Positions 1 through 11,285 of a DNA stretch of 64,000 nucleotides are shown in pieces. Source of the stretch: Psilocybe azurescens (lineage: Eukaryota > Basidiomycota > Agaricomycetes > Agaricales > Agrocybaceae); assembly GCA_023853785.1 (NCBI GenBank), contig JAJIRX010000177.1, positions 1-64,000 on the forward strand, read 5' to 3'. The notes below the pieces were generated by a model. That model did no database searches. It had not been told where the DNA came from and saw nothing but the letters and a program-made list of their open reading frames with translations. How positions within the stretch are numbered: the stretch's first letter is position 1; every line of letters begins with the position of its first letter. The position numbers were made by a program, and so were the translations under genes.

Positions 1-595
1 TTCTAGCCGGTCTGGATATTCTTGTAAAGTTTCCAAATATTTAATCTGGAACAGTAGTGATTCACATATAGCAATCCCTGCACAATGTGGGACAAGAATG
101 TAACAACCGACTTCCCATAACTCGGCTCTGCGGAAGTGCGTTTGTGCCCAGCATTCAATTCGATGGAAAGGTGCAACCCGATCGAATTTCGCATACATTT
201 GCGACAAAGTGGCTCTGCAAGTGTGCAATCTATACATCTCCATATGGCCCAGGAGCCAGCTGGACAAGATTGGCAGTGCTGCTTGTCGGCTGGCCAGATC
301 TCTTGAGCAAGTGATGCTTGAAGTAAGTCTTCTATTCTATCTACCCATTCTCTCATATATTCTTGCTGCGTCTGCATAGTACTGTTTGAAAAATGTTGTA
401 ATTCATTTAATAAACGGTTACCTTGCTTTTCTTTTGACGGGTCGTATTCAAGGGCTCCGTTGACACTCCATCATCGTTTAACATATTGTGGTTAACCATA
501 TGTTCTCTTGGATTAGTTTGGTCACTCAACGTTGGATCTTCTGCGATAGTTGTCACAAGCGGCACTAACACTCTTAGCTGTGAGTTTGGGACCAC
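1..595 (-). CDS. KDZ-type transposase, N-terminal part, runs off the left edge
   Basis: The piece at 3-377 carries the cysteine cluster seen near the N-terminus of basidiomycete KDZ transposases: a CxxC (CQSC) followed by WRCIDC, then LCRKC and a His-containing stretch, with a downstream stretch ending in a HIVQG motif like the H..G..LC pattern of that family. An upstream piece at 407-595 is rich in Asn/Thr and ends in a Lys-rich stretch, as the N-terminal exon of such proteins often does. A 40-base candidate intron (367-406) separates them, but its phase does not join the two frames cleanly, so either the splice site is elsewhere or the copy is broken. The catalytic domain would lie to the left of the window. 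KDZ proteins are DNA transposases. The family call is pattern recognition from memory, and the rest of the protein is needed to confirm it. Confidence 0.6.
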
Positions 596-886
596 TAAGA
601 GACATAGGAGAGGTGGGTAACCGCCTGAGAGGCTTCCACACTTCCTTGAACCAAGTGTTTTGACTTTCTTTGTCTTTTGTTAGCTGGTCCACTGGAAGAG
701 TTCATGGTTGAAGGCAGCTGAGATGTATGTGGTCATCACGGGGCTGGGCACTAAATGAACATGAGGCTTCCATGAGGCATGTTGTCGCAACTCACAGTCT
801 GTGAATGTTTCAGGTCCATTCCTAATCACATCCACATTTCTTTATCTTGCATTGTGCCATTTTTACAGGTATTTTCACTGAACAAT
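596..886. promoter_or_regulatory. Divergent intergenic region
   Basis: About 290 bases separate the KDZ-type gene on - from the first module gene on +. It presumably holds both promoters. I see no clear TATA box and no TCGGNNCCGA palindrome here. Confidence 0.3.
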
Positions 887-3252
887 ATGACCACAACCAT
901 AGTATTACAAAACAAGAAACGGAAAGCGAAGATGTTCAGTGTCGAAGAACTACAGCAAATCCTGCCTTTCAAAGAAACTTTTGTGAAAGCAAGGACAGTC
1001 AAAGAACGTCTATTCATCTTAACAAACCACATACTGGTCGCAATATTCAATTACTGGGCCAGTCGAGGGAAAAGGGCTAAGGATGACACCGAAAGTCGCC
1101 TTTGGACAAAGGTAAGGTGATATGTAGCCAACTTAGAAGGCGTGTATCTGAAGATAATTCAGGAGATCATCACCTGGTGCTCAAACAATTGGCGAATTGA
1201 GCGAGGAATGGCTCGCAAATCCAACCACTTTCGCCCAAAAGATCAGATGTACTCTGGTACAATCATCAATCAAAAATTTGGGCGGAAATCGCAAATATTA
1301 TGGGTCTTGAAGAGGCTTCAGCAGAGACCTCGGGTTGGTTTGGCCACAGGACAGTCGCCATGAAGAATATCTGGGACAAGATGACTGAGAATGAATGTAA
1401 GGACATTGACGATGAAGTAGAAAGGTGTTCAATGCGGGGTATGACGAGCACACACAAGCAAGGTCGGTCATATGGCCCCGTGTCCGAGGCCGACCTAACA
1501 ATTATATCACAGTTTGGCCAAAAATATCATGTCAGGCGGATTGATCAAACAATGAATGACCAATATAAAGAGATGGGGATGACCAGTGTGGTTTTTGTTT
1601 GCTTCCCATTAGCAGATGGCAAGGTCGCAGTTGATGGAGTACGTGATTGCAGATAACAGCCCGGAGTTTTTCTCGGGGGCCGACATAATTGTTGGATCGG
1701 CATATTCCAGCAACTCATTGAAAAACACAGCTGATTATGCTTTAGATACGAACAAATTGCCAGCTTGATGGGTGTTCCCGCCCCTTCATTCATGAGTACA
1801 TATCGGGCTGACGTCGACCGAATGAAACAAAACATATTGGATTATATGACGGGCTTGCAAAATCTCAAGCAAAACCCTCACTTAGCATTCACGGTTAACC
1901 GAGCAACAGCAAAGAAGCCAATATTTACATTGGGAAAAACTAGTAATGGTTTCCCAATCATACCTATCCCTTGCCAGATAAAGAGTGGACAAAAAGTGAC
2001 TGGGAAGAAGCTTTCAGTCTGTATGTGAATAATCATTACTGTGAGTTTAGTTCAGGCATGCCTCGAGTCCAATTTGCCTGAATTATAGATAGACCTTGCC
2101 ACTGGTGGTAAAACAGAGAAAGTTCCATACACTCAAATATCCTACGCTCAGGCGACCTTTATTGAATCGAAATATTTACCTCCCAACATGATATTTACAA
2201 ACCCCGGAATCTCCATAAAGACAGCATACAATGCTTTTTGGGCACTTGATCAAAAGACAGCAATTATATCAACCACAAGAGCGCTTTTCGTTTTCGGTCT
2301 ATTAAACATAAAGACGGTCCCGCTCCCTCAGAATATCCCGACACCGTTGCCGATGCCGATCGGGGCCGACGTCAAGCGAGAAATAAACGTCGAAATAAAA
2401 CAACAAGTCGATGCCAAATTGAGTCGGATCAAGTGGAAAATACTTTAGCACTGACCAATATGCACATCACGCCAAACATTGAAGAATATCAACCAACTTT
2501 GACATTGATATCGGGCACGAGACATGATGTCAGGCAGATTGTAAGTGTATCGGTCCCGATCATTGCTGATGCCGAACCACTATCTTACAATCTTATAATA
2601 ATTAGGATGCAATTCATGAAGATATGGAAGGCATCCAGCAAGACATCCCAAATTTAATCTTCAGAGAGGATGTCTATGCCACTCAGCAAGAAGTAATGTC
2701 AATTTTTCCATCTGGAGTTGAACACCAATTCCCAGTGAATGGTCCCACAGATGGTATACCTATGTACCTATTGGATTCAAGTTTATCCACACGAGGAGCA
2801 ACCAACGTCATTAACAACAGTAATATTGATCCAAGGCTACTTGGTACAACTATGCCCACTCAAGGGCAACACCGACACCAGTCTCTACACCAGTGCCGAA
2901 GATCCCAACAGCGGTCCCAATCCCAATCCTTACACCGGTCCTGACGCGAGATCCCTACATCGGTGCCGAAGCAGATCCTACGGTCCCGGCGCAGATCCCC
3001 TACACCGGTCCCGACGCAGCTCCCTACACCGATCCCGGCGCAGATCCCGCATCGGTCCCGACGCAGATCACTACATCGGTGCGGATGCAGAGCCCTACAC
3101 CGGTCCCGACGCAAATGCCGACACTGATCTCTACGCAGGCGGCCCCGAAATCGGTCCCGATAGAAGTCGACACAGAACCACAAAGTTACCATATTGTTCC
3201 TATTACATCACATAAAAAGAAAGGAAAACAAAGAAAGCGGCCGGCGATGTAG
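887..3252 (+). CDS. Module gene A: unnamed Agaricomycete multigene-family protein, possibly degenerate
   Basis: I do not know a function. Start chosen at the MTTTIVL methionine. Exon 1 (887-1111) reads to a clear donor (GTAAGG), with an acceptor near 1162. Further coding stretches are visible: a W-rich part (1255-1440, WAEIANIMGLEEASAE), a middle part ending at CRD near 1655, a conserved-looking block YEQIASLMGVPAP then RADVDRMKQNILDYM (1747-2025), and after an intron a block ending in KYLPPNMIF (2091-2330). The tail (2890-3252) is Pro/Thr/Asp-rich tandem repeat ending in a Lys/Arg-rich stretch. The layout, a DNYM/FPI(I/L)P block then a YLPP block, matches a lineage-specific family I remember from mushroom genomes next to Zn-cluster genes. 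Reading frames do not all join cleanly between 1160 and 1300 and between 1655 and 1750, so some introns are missed or the copy is broken. Confidence 0.4.
2893..3160 (+). repeat. Degenerate tandem repeat encoding a Pro/Asp-rich tail
   Basis: Units of roughly 24 to 36 bases built on CCTACACCGGTCCCGACGCA recur about eight times with changes. They encode P-Y-T/I-G-P/A-D-A type repeats in one frame and P-T/V-P-T-Q in another. Three of the fifteen TCGGNNCCGA palindromes (2960, 3052, 3151) fall here. Confidence 0.75.
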
Positions 3253-3435
3253 GATCAACATCAGCCACATTAACGGCTGGGATACCAGTTAGACGCAGTA
3301 CAAGGCACAGATAAACTGCACTTCCTTATATTATCACGAACAAAATAGAATCAAATTTATTGAACATCAGAGCAGTGAAAGGCATTATAAAAAATCTACA
3401 TGTGACCCAACAATGATATGTACTGAGATCTGGAA

Positions 3436-6040
3436 CTATCCCTGACGAGGTCTTTTGCTTTTCTCTGTAGCAGGCGAAATGTCAGTACGTGGACGTTTTC
3501 CCTGGTCGTCCAGGTGTCGGACTACGGGACACCATTGGCGAAGGGCGGGGTGATGCGAGACGTGGTGAACGGCGACGGTCATTTGTATCATTCTGTGATA
3601 GTAGAGGCGGAGTAAGAAGAGACTGCGTTGCAACAAGAGTAAGAGGAGGTGCAGCCGACAAAGTTGGTTCGGGACCGATATCTGCCGACTCTCTACCAAT
3701 ATCGACCGACTTCGGAGCCGCCCGGCAACCGACAATTCAACGCCATTACCGACCTCGGACCCGACATTGACATCATCGGGACCGAAAGTAATCGGTCCCA
3801 AATGCGTTGATGTTTCAACCAAGTTCGGCAGACTTTCGAGTGCTTGCAAGGTGGGAGAAGTGTGTGTGGTATAAGAAGCCAACTCAGCTGAAGTGGCATT
3901 TCCTGGCACCGTTGAAGCAGCTTGATGAGTACCGGCTACAATAATGTGGGCACTGTATGTGGCCTGCTCCTGCGAGTTATTGGGTGTTGGCAGAATCAAT
4001 TGCACGGAAGGAAAATCTTTACAAACCGACGAGATAAGTTCTCGTTGTTCTTCCTGTGTGTCGTTAACGCGTATCATCGAGTTTGAGGGATCGGGGCCGG
4101 AACGGAATCATCCTCCCCGCTGTTCTACCATCGGCGGTGATATCAGAACATAGGGGCCGGAATCCGAATCGTCTTGTCGGCGCCGGTTCAACTATCGGCA
4201 CTATTGTCGGTACCGATTCACCGCCTGCTACGCTCCCGATGTCGGCACTTAATTCCACCGTCTGCGTGATGGAATTGGCATCGACATTCTTTGCTTCATA
4301 TGGACCATCGGATACCAATTCTGCGTCCTTTTCCACTTCCATATCGTTGCTGATGAGGTCGTCCTCTACCGACTGGATCGGCCCCGATGCACCTTGATTC
4401 AAAATGAGCATACCATTTGCACTTAACTTGCGGAGAATAGTGGAAATGTCTGAAAATTGTTTTCAAACATATCCAATTTCCCCAAAATGTCGTTTCATTT
4501 TGCCCTCCAGCTGAGTGACACGGTGACCGAGACCGGCATTCGGTCCGTGCGCTGCCGACTTCTCCAACTCGACACAAGCTAGATTGCAATCGTATGCCAT
4601 TGATAACGCTGAGGCGGCATCTGCAGTGACCGAGTCTAACTTTGTCGACAATATGTCCACACGAGCCGCCAGCTCTTCATCGTCGGTGGCTTTGGGCAGG
4701 TCTATTGGTTATTGTAAAATATGAAAAATCAAAAGATAAACAGGACACGTACCACGATTTTTCCCCTTTTCAATAGCTGAAAAGCGGCCCGTGTAATGTT
4801 CGTCAGACGGTGCCGATACCTCCCGAATATGCCGAGCCGACGTCCCTGCCCGTGTCCGCACTGACCTCGATGATTCTGCCACGACTGCAGTAGCAGGGAT
4901 TTCCAAAATATCCATCTGTACATCTTCGTCTTCTTCATCGTACTCTTCCTCCTCAGCCGATGGTTCATCCGATACTTCAATGATGCGCCGAGATTTCGGC
5001 TTCCTCGATGTCGACGACTTTCGTCTATTGCGATGGCTAATTGTTCTAATTCCGAGACTACATTTCACCTTTTGTCGATTGCACCGAAAACATGCTCCAC
5101 GTCCTTGAACCCGATCGTAGCAGTCGGCGTTTGCTCGTCGGCACCGATCGCACGGTATCGGGTTCAGCTTTCCCTGTAGCGGCTTTGGTTGGATTTCAAC
5201 AAGCTTGTCTCTTTCGGGAAGAATCTTCGCATGGTGCTTCACGATGCTCGCTGTATTCTGAACTTGAGTTGCGTTGTCGACGACGGCGCCGATCGGTCCC
5301 GACTATCAGCGGCCCCCGATGCTCTTCGCGCTGGTGTTCGGGCGTCCGTGGCATCCTCTTCTTCGGCAACAATCCTTTCGGCCATCCATATAGTTCACGT
5401 GTGGCCTCAATTTGTGGGCATTGAGCATCATGCGCGATGCTCACTTCGTATTCGGGCGATTCAGTTCGAACCCGTGACGGCCGACGGACGCATCTGGTAA
5501 TCTGCTCTTCCATTGGTTGTTGTGGATCCTGGGCTGATGGTATTCTACGCATTGCGTCGCTGTTTGATGTGTTACCAGCTCTCAAAGGCACATCTTGAAC
5601 GACTGAGTGTGTGGCCGGTTGCGATATCGTGCCCGGCGTTGCTACTGCAGTGGCTATGCGGCTCATTGGCCCCGTTACCATCTTGTCAAAAGCCTCCATG
5701 TTTTGTATGTGCTGTCTCAGAAATTCGGAGTGCGTCCAGCTTGCTTTACCTCTTTCCACGCTTTCAAAAAGCTCCAGAAAAATATCAGCTGGTCGAAGAC
5801 TTCCTGCAAATGCGTCACTTCGGGACCGGTTTTACAATTAAGTTCGAATATCGCTCGCTGAGTGGTCGCTTCAGTGAATTTTACTTGTAACAGCGTATGA
5901 TTTCTCACCAATTCATGTTTCTTCTCCTTTATTACACTCGCAACTTTGCCATCGGCCAATCCACGGCGGATACTATCATCGACATCACGAAGGGCTTTGA
6001 TGAGGTCGGTTGCAGACGGAATATGGATAGTATTAGACAT
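3436..6040 (-). CDS. Module gene B: Zn2Cys6-type zinc-cluster protein
   Basis: The N-terminal exon (6040 down to about 5725) starts MSNTIHIPSATDLIKALRDV and looks alpha-helical. A second exon region (about 5200-5700) is polar and Arg-rich. At 5060-5152 there is a textbook zinc binuclear cluster spacing, C-x2-C-x6-C-x9-C-x2-C-x6-C, with RR after the second Cys and Lys/Arg in the last loop. An acidic run (EEEEYDEEDED) follows, then an intron at about 4691-4751 and a helical part (about 4480-4690). The C-terminal part (3436-4410) is low complexity and ends KRPRQG. Zn2Cys6 proteins are fungal DNA-binding regulators that usually bind CGG triplets, and this gene lies within a cluster of CGG-N2-CCG palindromes. 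The cluster sits mid-protein, whereas most fungal regulators of this class have it near the N-terminus. A role as regulator or as a mobile-element protein is inference. Confidence 0.6.
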
Positions 6041-6253
6041 AATGATGAACTCGAATGTAGTTGAAATTTTTGAGTGTGTATTGTTTCTCGGGCGCGAGTC
6101 GGCAGATGAAGATTGTAGCAGATGGTAAAGCTGCCAGAATGTAAGGTGCTGGCAAAATCAACAGTCATGTGATATAAACAGTGACAAATAACACCCTAAT
6201 CCAGTTGCAATCTCTATTCTGATCTCCTCCAACATATTATATCACTATCAACG
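6041..6253. promoter_or_regulatory. Divergent promoter region between module genes B and C
   Basis: Only 213 bases separate the start codons of the divergent genes, so a shared promoter is likely. No perfect TCGGNNCCGA lies here, although single CGG/CCG triplets do. The second half is AT-rich (ATATTATATCACTATCAACG before the + start). Confidence 0.45.
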
Positions 6254-7345
6254 ATGCAAGAAAGCCATGTACACGACATTCAGACAGACTCTCATGATAT
6301 GTTCAGATCCGTAGGTACGCCGTCATCTCGCATCGACCATCATACATCGGCGGTATTTAATGATCGGCACTGACCAGATATTCAGCCGACTTTACACATT
6401 GATGCCGAGCCAATCGCTACTCCGGACGCTGTTTCTTCTCGGGAGTATGGCAGCATTCCTGCAGGGTTCATGCAGTTGATTGGGCCCAATAATGAGAAGA
6501 TTTACGTACCCGAATTCCTGGTTTCTGCCACCAGAAAAGAATTCATTAATGCGCACCAACAAGATCATCTACGGCTGGAGACTCAACCTGGTGGGGTAAA
6601 TACCTTTCGTTGCACTCATAACTATTCTTCCAGCTGTGAATGGCTGACTAGCTGATTGCATCGGTGCCGACATATCGCCGGCCCGCCCACGCTGCCACAC
6701 AGCTCGGGCCCGATTTATCTCCGAAGTCGGTGGCCGTGTAAACATATCGGCCCGATTTCCCAGATATCTGTTCCTGCTCTTTTTATGTTTGAATATCAGG
6801 TCTCTGAAAGCTTGTAGAGATCAATATGATGCGATAGCTATATATTGACCTACATAATTTGAGGCTGATTTGACTCGGTATCGTGTGGCGGCTGCAGTTA
6901 TTGGGGCCGATTTAATCTGCCGCCCTTCTGTGCTGCCTACATACCATTTATCATTCGTTTTCATTGTCTCGCTTTAGAATCCAAACTCACTCGATCCTCA
7001 GTCAGGAAACAGTACTGGACGGGATTTTGTTATTCTCGGTGACACAGTTTTGGTCCCTGCCGATCCTGTAAGCATGACTTTATTTATGTTGAACACTATT
7101 TAATTTATGGATAATAGCATTTGACCGAGCATGAGCTACTACAAATACATACTGAGGTCAATTATCTTCGTGAAACCCTCGGTATATCCTACAAAGACGC
7201 TAGCCATCGGCTTTACATGGCAGAATGGGAGAAGCTTAGAGCAAGTGACGGAGCTCAAAAAGCCTTCAAGAATTTCAATGATCGAACTATCGATGCAATT
7301 GGGAAGTTTGATAAAGAGTTAATGGCACTATCGGATGATAGTTAA
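6254..7345 (+). CDS. Module gene C: small helical protein of unknown function
   Basis: Four exons join in frame: 6254-6310, then after an intron ending ATATTCAG at 6386 the exon to about 6596, a long second intron, an exon starting NPNSLDPQSG at about 6979 and ending VPADP at about 7068, and the last exon from about 7120 to the stop at 7343-7345. Protein about 190 residues. The middle carries IGPNNEKIYVPEF, and the C-terminal 75 residues (HLTEHELLQIHTEV to LMALSDDS) look like an amphipathic helical bundle or coiled coil. The second intron (about 380 bases) is unusually long for this window and holds two of the CGG-N2-CCG palindromes. No function recognised; it looks like a third member of the accessory module. 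Confidence 0.6.
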
Positions 7346-7666
7346 TCTGAATGCTGGCCGAGAAATGTCGGGACCGAGTTGCATCCTCAACGCTTAGAAG
7401 ATACTCGCTGGCCTCCACATACGTAGCTGAAGCCCCCAATTCTGTAGCTGAAGTAATACAATAATTTATTTCATCTAGGTCGGCATGTGGCCGATATTTT
7501 CGTAGCCGACCTCACAATTTGAACAGCCACAGGTGAAGTAAAGTATCAGTCGGCTCTGAGTCATTCATTTGTAAGTAATTCCCACCACACTAAAATGTAC
7601 GTGGTTTCCATAGAATTCTATGGCCCCGTGTCACACGTATACATTGTGTGCGTTCTACGGCCCATG

Positions 7667-8560
7667 TCACTCGCTACAATGTAGCTGCCCTATGTGGCCA
7701 GTCTCGATGCTGGTGAATTTCATGTAGTGGTCGAAAGGATCCTCCTCATCTTTTAGTTGAGGGGCGTTAGTGTACTGCGTGGGGCGCGATGAGTCGTAGT
7801 TGGGGACGACTAAAGCGTCTCCGTATTTCCAGTTTTGTACCGGTGTCGCGTTCTCACTGTATTCATATGCGCCGTTTGTCTATTAAGTAGAATGTGAGGC
7901 ACAGTGGGCGAATTTGAGGAGTGTAATATCACTTCGTTAACCTTGCGCGTCAGTAATACAGCCTAGCAAACGATGAGGGGAATAGACTAAGACTTGGCTG
8001 TAATAGAGACATAAAGTACTGGTGGACCTACTCTGGCCGTATCTTTCCGTGTGTCTAACCTCTTTGAAGAAGAAAAGACGGAAGAGCTACATTCAAACTT
8101 GAGGCGTTGGACCTGCTGAGGCACTCAGATGGCCGATACAGGCTATAGTGACAAAAATACAAAAGGCTATTGTTAGACTGGAGAAATAGCCAGCTGTGTT
8201 ATAAACAGACAGGCTCCGTATATTTAAGGTCTGAAAACTTCTGCTGAAGGACAAAAGCGTGACGAGCGTCTCTCTCATCCAATCTCTTGTTTTCGATGTT
8301 CCCGGCCTGTAGAGAGAATTAGCCCAAAGAACAGCTACAAAATAGTTTATAGATACTGTAAGCACTTACGACATGTTGAAGCTTTGTGCGGTTGGAGATT
8401 GCCTCGAATTGCTCTAATTCGGCGACATCGCAAGTTCGTTTCGAAGCGCGACCACTTTGTCGGTGCCACGGGAATTGTCGTACGCGCTGTCCTGGGTGTT
8501 TCGAATGCGTTTTTGGATTCTCAGGCCAGTAGACCGCTCGGAGCTCATGAAAGCCTCGTA
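7667..8560 (-). CDS. Hypothetical gene, first of two diverged paralogues
   Basis: The clearest part is the last exon (7667-7882): after an acceptor ACTTAATAG it reads TNGAYEYSENATPVQ, then DALVVPNYDSSRP, then KDEEDPFDHYMKF, ending QLHCSE. A related sequence lies at 9488-9926. Upstream, a stretch at about 8375-8560 also reads well on this strand (DVAELEQFEAISNRTKLQHV) and ends at a good donor (GTAAGTGC). The middle exons could not be placed with confidence; a hydrophobic stretch at about 8100-8200 might be part of the protein. No known family. Confidence 0.3.
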
Positions 8561-8882
8561 TACCAGCACTTAGTATATTCGAGGTTCTAACCGTTTTTGA
8601 GGGGTAATATTGCAGGATGCACGACGTGAAGCGAGTTTGACGAAGTTGTACTAATCGTCCTTCGTATTGGTAAGTGATACGCTGGATAAAAGGATGTACT
8701 TATATTTACTCGGTGTGAGCGGCCTACGAATCACAAGTGAGGAGGGTCAAAATGTCACGATGAAGCTGGTGGTTGAAGCTAAGAAAGACAATGCTTCGGC
8801 ACCTCTATTCGATCTATCGTTTACGCCGGTTTACCCTCCAAAAACATCATGTCATAACACTACGCATTGGGCTCAGGCATGA

Positions 8883-9487
8883 ACCGCAAAGCAATAAACC
8901 TTTCCAGTATGATATAGTATGATTATCATGTTGTGTTGTTGAGAAGCAAATAGCCTATTGTGTTCTTTGTTATAGACATAAAAGAAGCGACTACAGGGAA
9001 TAAATTTCAAAGGCGGAAAATGGATATACATAAGAAAGAGAGAGAAAGCAAGAGAAATAAGTAAGACTGTCATAGCTAATGGAAAGTAGTGATCACAATG
9101 AGTAGAACAGAGACTGCAGGCAGGCTGCAGGGGAAGGCAAAAGGAACTGTGAAAGGAGGACGAAAGCGTTACAGATCTTTTTAATTACGATTGATAATAT
9201 GCAAGTTAAAATGTTTATCGGATAGAATAGCAGATCCACGTGAGTCAACTCCTCAGCTCAGAGTGTCCTGGGCAGCGGTTTGATCTCGAGTTTGTAGTCG
9301 TCTCCCCGAAAAGGGTATCAGGAGAAGAGCGAAAATTCAAACTAGGAAGCTGGAGCTTGACCAGGTGCGTATAATGAGCACCTAAATCTCGTCACGGTCG
9401 CCTAGTAGTATAATGGGCGGATTGTCGCAGCAAGGCGACTATAAGTGGAATCTTTGAAGAAGCTGTCAAAGTCTGGTGGCCCATCGT
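8883..9487. other. No gene seen
   Basis: A- and T-rich sequence with short purine runs (9020-9060). No convincing coding stretch or structured RNA. Confidence 0.4.
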
Positions 9488-9926
9488 CATCTGAGTCGGT
9501 TTTCATCCCAATTGTTGGCCGCCTGTGAAAGTTGAGCCGTTGGGGTGGCCGCGCGAGGTGCGCAGTAATCACCAGATGGGATTGATTCAAATTCTGAATC
9601 AGTAACATCGCCGCTACTGCTCAAGTCGTCGTTATCATACTCGAAGTAGTAAGAATCCATCGTAGATATGAGTTCGTATTGATCGCTGAACGGGTCTTCA
9701 TCGTTTTGGCCCCGCGAACATTTATGTATTCGACGTGACGAGAATGATCTATGTCAGGAACGACTAAGGCGTTCCCCAAATATTCATCTTGAACGGGGGT
9801 ACCGTTGTCGCAATCTGTATGCCCGCTTTCCGATTCTTTAGGGGGGGTGAGAAAAATATGCGGTATCGTTACGAGCGTTGAGAAATAGAGGACTTCTGTG
9901 TCCTCCTCCAGTAGTAGCTTGACCGT
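9488..9926 (-). pseudogene. Hypothetical gene exon, second of two diverged paralogues, frameshifted
   Basis: After an acceptor (CTATTAG) the exon reads TVKLLLEEDTEVLYFSTLV, then DNGTPVQDEYLGNALVVPD, matching the order ATPVQ...DALVVPN of the exon at 7667-7882. Around 9708-9716, at a CCCC run, the reading frame shifts by one base, after which NDEDPFSDQYE parallels DEEDPFDHY in the other copy. The tail is acidic and Ser-rich and ends ENRLR. A possible upstream exon lies at about 9970-10030. Either a decayed copy or an assembly error in the C run. Confidence 0.4.
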
Positions 9927-10581
9927 CTAATAGATGATCAGATCAGATTTCATTGCAATAGGGCAAATTACCGTTGGAAACAAGCCTACCAAATCCGAAC
10001 CCGTAACAGTTCTAAGAAGGGTTGTCTGTGATGAAAGAGGACCTATCTGTGACGGATGAAGGAAGAACAGCTACTATCAGACTTAGACAATAGCGAGCGG
10101 AGAATAATGGACAGACTGATTGGCCTAGTCCAAGAATATTTTGTCGTTGCGATGTCAAACACATTGCGTGTCCAGTTACCTCTACAGCTGCAAATATATC
10201 TACCTGGTAAGAACCAGAGCCTTATCATGTAGCCCGTTGGACGAACCCACCTGGATAGGAAAGAAGAGATATTGCAATAACTGATCGTTGCCGACTCGGT
10301 GTTCACTGCTCCGCTTTACCGATAACGGTGTAGAATTCGATGGGGGCCGAATATACGAGCAATGAGGAGGGCCAGTAGGTGAAGGTCAAAGTTCAAGAGC
10401 CACCTTCGGTGGTTGTAGTTATTTCATCCTGTGCGCGATTTATGATCACGCAGTGGCAGAATATCCCAGGTTCCAATATTTGAAATTGTCGCGTATCCCA
10501 GCAGTCCATCGAGTCTAGTCTACTGGACTACACAGACACTACCTCGTGCCAAGTAGTCTTCTAAAGTTGCTCAGTTTTTAA

Positions 10582-11285
10582 ATGCCTCGCCGTCAATTCG
10601 CTGGTTCAACTTCCCGCGCGCGGGACAATGAAGTTATTAGGCCACTGGATACGTTTTCAAGGTTCGCACTGCCGTCAGTTTCTCGCCCACTCCAGTTGAA
10701 CAAGTGGAAATCTCGTAAATCGAACGAAATTCCTACGAATTGGGGTACATTCTGGCACCCGAAATCTTGGATTGCACTGGTGCTCATATGTCATACGTAG
10801 GTACTTGTATGCTTATTCGTACTTTCCTGTTTTACCGTTGATATAGAGAAAACACTCATCATACGCTTTGAAATATTTAGGAGATGTTCGAACTTCAAAC
10901 AATACTAGCTATCTCACGGCACATGAATATCGTCACAAGTATCCTGTCCCCTCATCTCCTTCCGAAGACTTTCCAGAACGAGTTGGACCTAAGACAAAGA
11001 AGTTGATGGCGGAGCTCGGAACCCCGCGGCTTCAACCGAGGATTCAAAACGAGATCTTGCTACTTGCACCTTTGTCATTATGAATCCTCGTTGATGTATG
11101 ACTCATTGCTTGCAGAAGCTGTCCATTTGCTTCAATCTCTTAAATATAATACGCTATTCTGGGTAGGAAAATTCATTCGGCATGAGCTTTACAATGAATG
11201 GCTGGAGGCCATTGAGTCTCGACTGGGAAACCCGCAAACCGAAACAATGGGACGGATGCGGAGCCGCGGGCTAATGCCGATGTAG
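10582..11285 (+). CDS. Hypothetical protein, exon structure uncertain
   Basis: Three consecutive coding-like stretches on one strand: 10582-10797 (starts MPRRQFAGSTSRARD, basic), about 10868-11060 (KYLGDVRTSNNTSYLTAHEY, then FPERVGPKTKKLMAELGTP) and about 11080-11285 (SLLAEAVHLLQSLKYNTLFW, then ESRLGNPQTETMGR). An intron with GTAGGTAC donor and ATATAG acceptor fits between the first two. The frames of the second and third overlap at 11064-11083, so an intron or a frameshift is needed there. No family recognised. Confidence 0.35.

Larger units (their letters stand above)
2360..7377. repeat. Fifteen copies of the palindrome TCGGNNCCGA (CGG-N2-CCG)
   Basis: Perfect copies start at 2360, 2550, 2960, 3052, 3151, 3669, 3755, 3776, 4207, 4378, 5138, 5293, 6661, 6704 and 7368. 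The central two bases vary (GG, TC, TG, GA, AC, TA, CC, CA, GC), so this is not one copied sequence. They occur in genes on both strands, in the second intron of the gene at 6254-7345 and just past its stop. By simple base composition fewer than one would be expected in 5 kb. I noticed none elsewhere in the window by eye. Many one-mismatch relatives lie between them. Confidence 0.85.

Noticed and set aside
5450..5485. T-loop-like CGGGTTCGAA on the complement
   Set aside because: Lies inside the zinc-cluster gene's coding sequence and no cloverleaf can be drawn around it.
8667..8882. Open frame on + with plausible composition
   Set aside because: No splice sites, no neighbours on the strand and no motif; cannot be told from chance.
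9397..9450. tRNA-like D-arm (TAGTAGTATAATGGGCGG) with a GTCGCC / GGCGAC pair
   Set aside because: No T-arm (GTTCGAAT-type loop) and no closing acceptor stem at the right distance.
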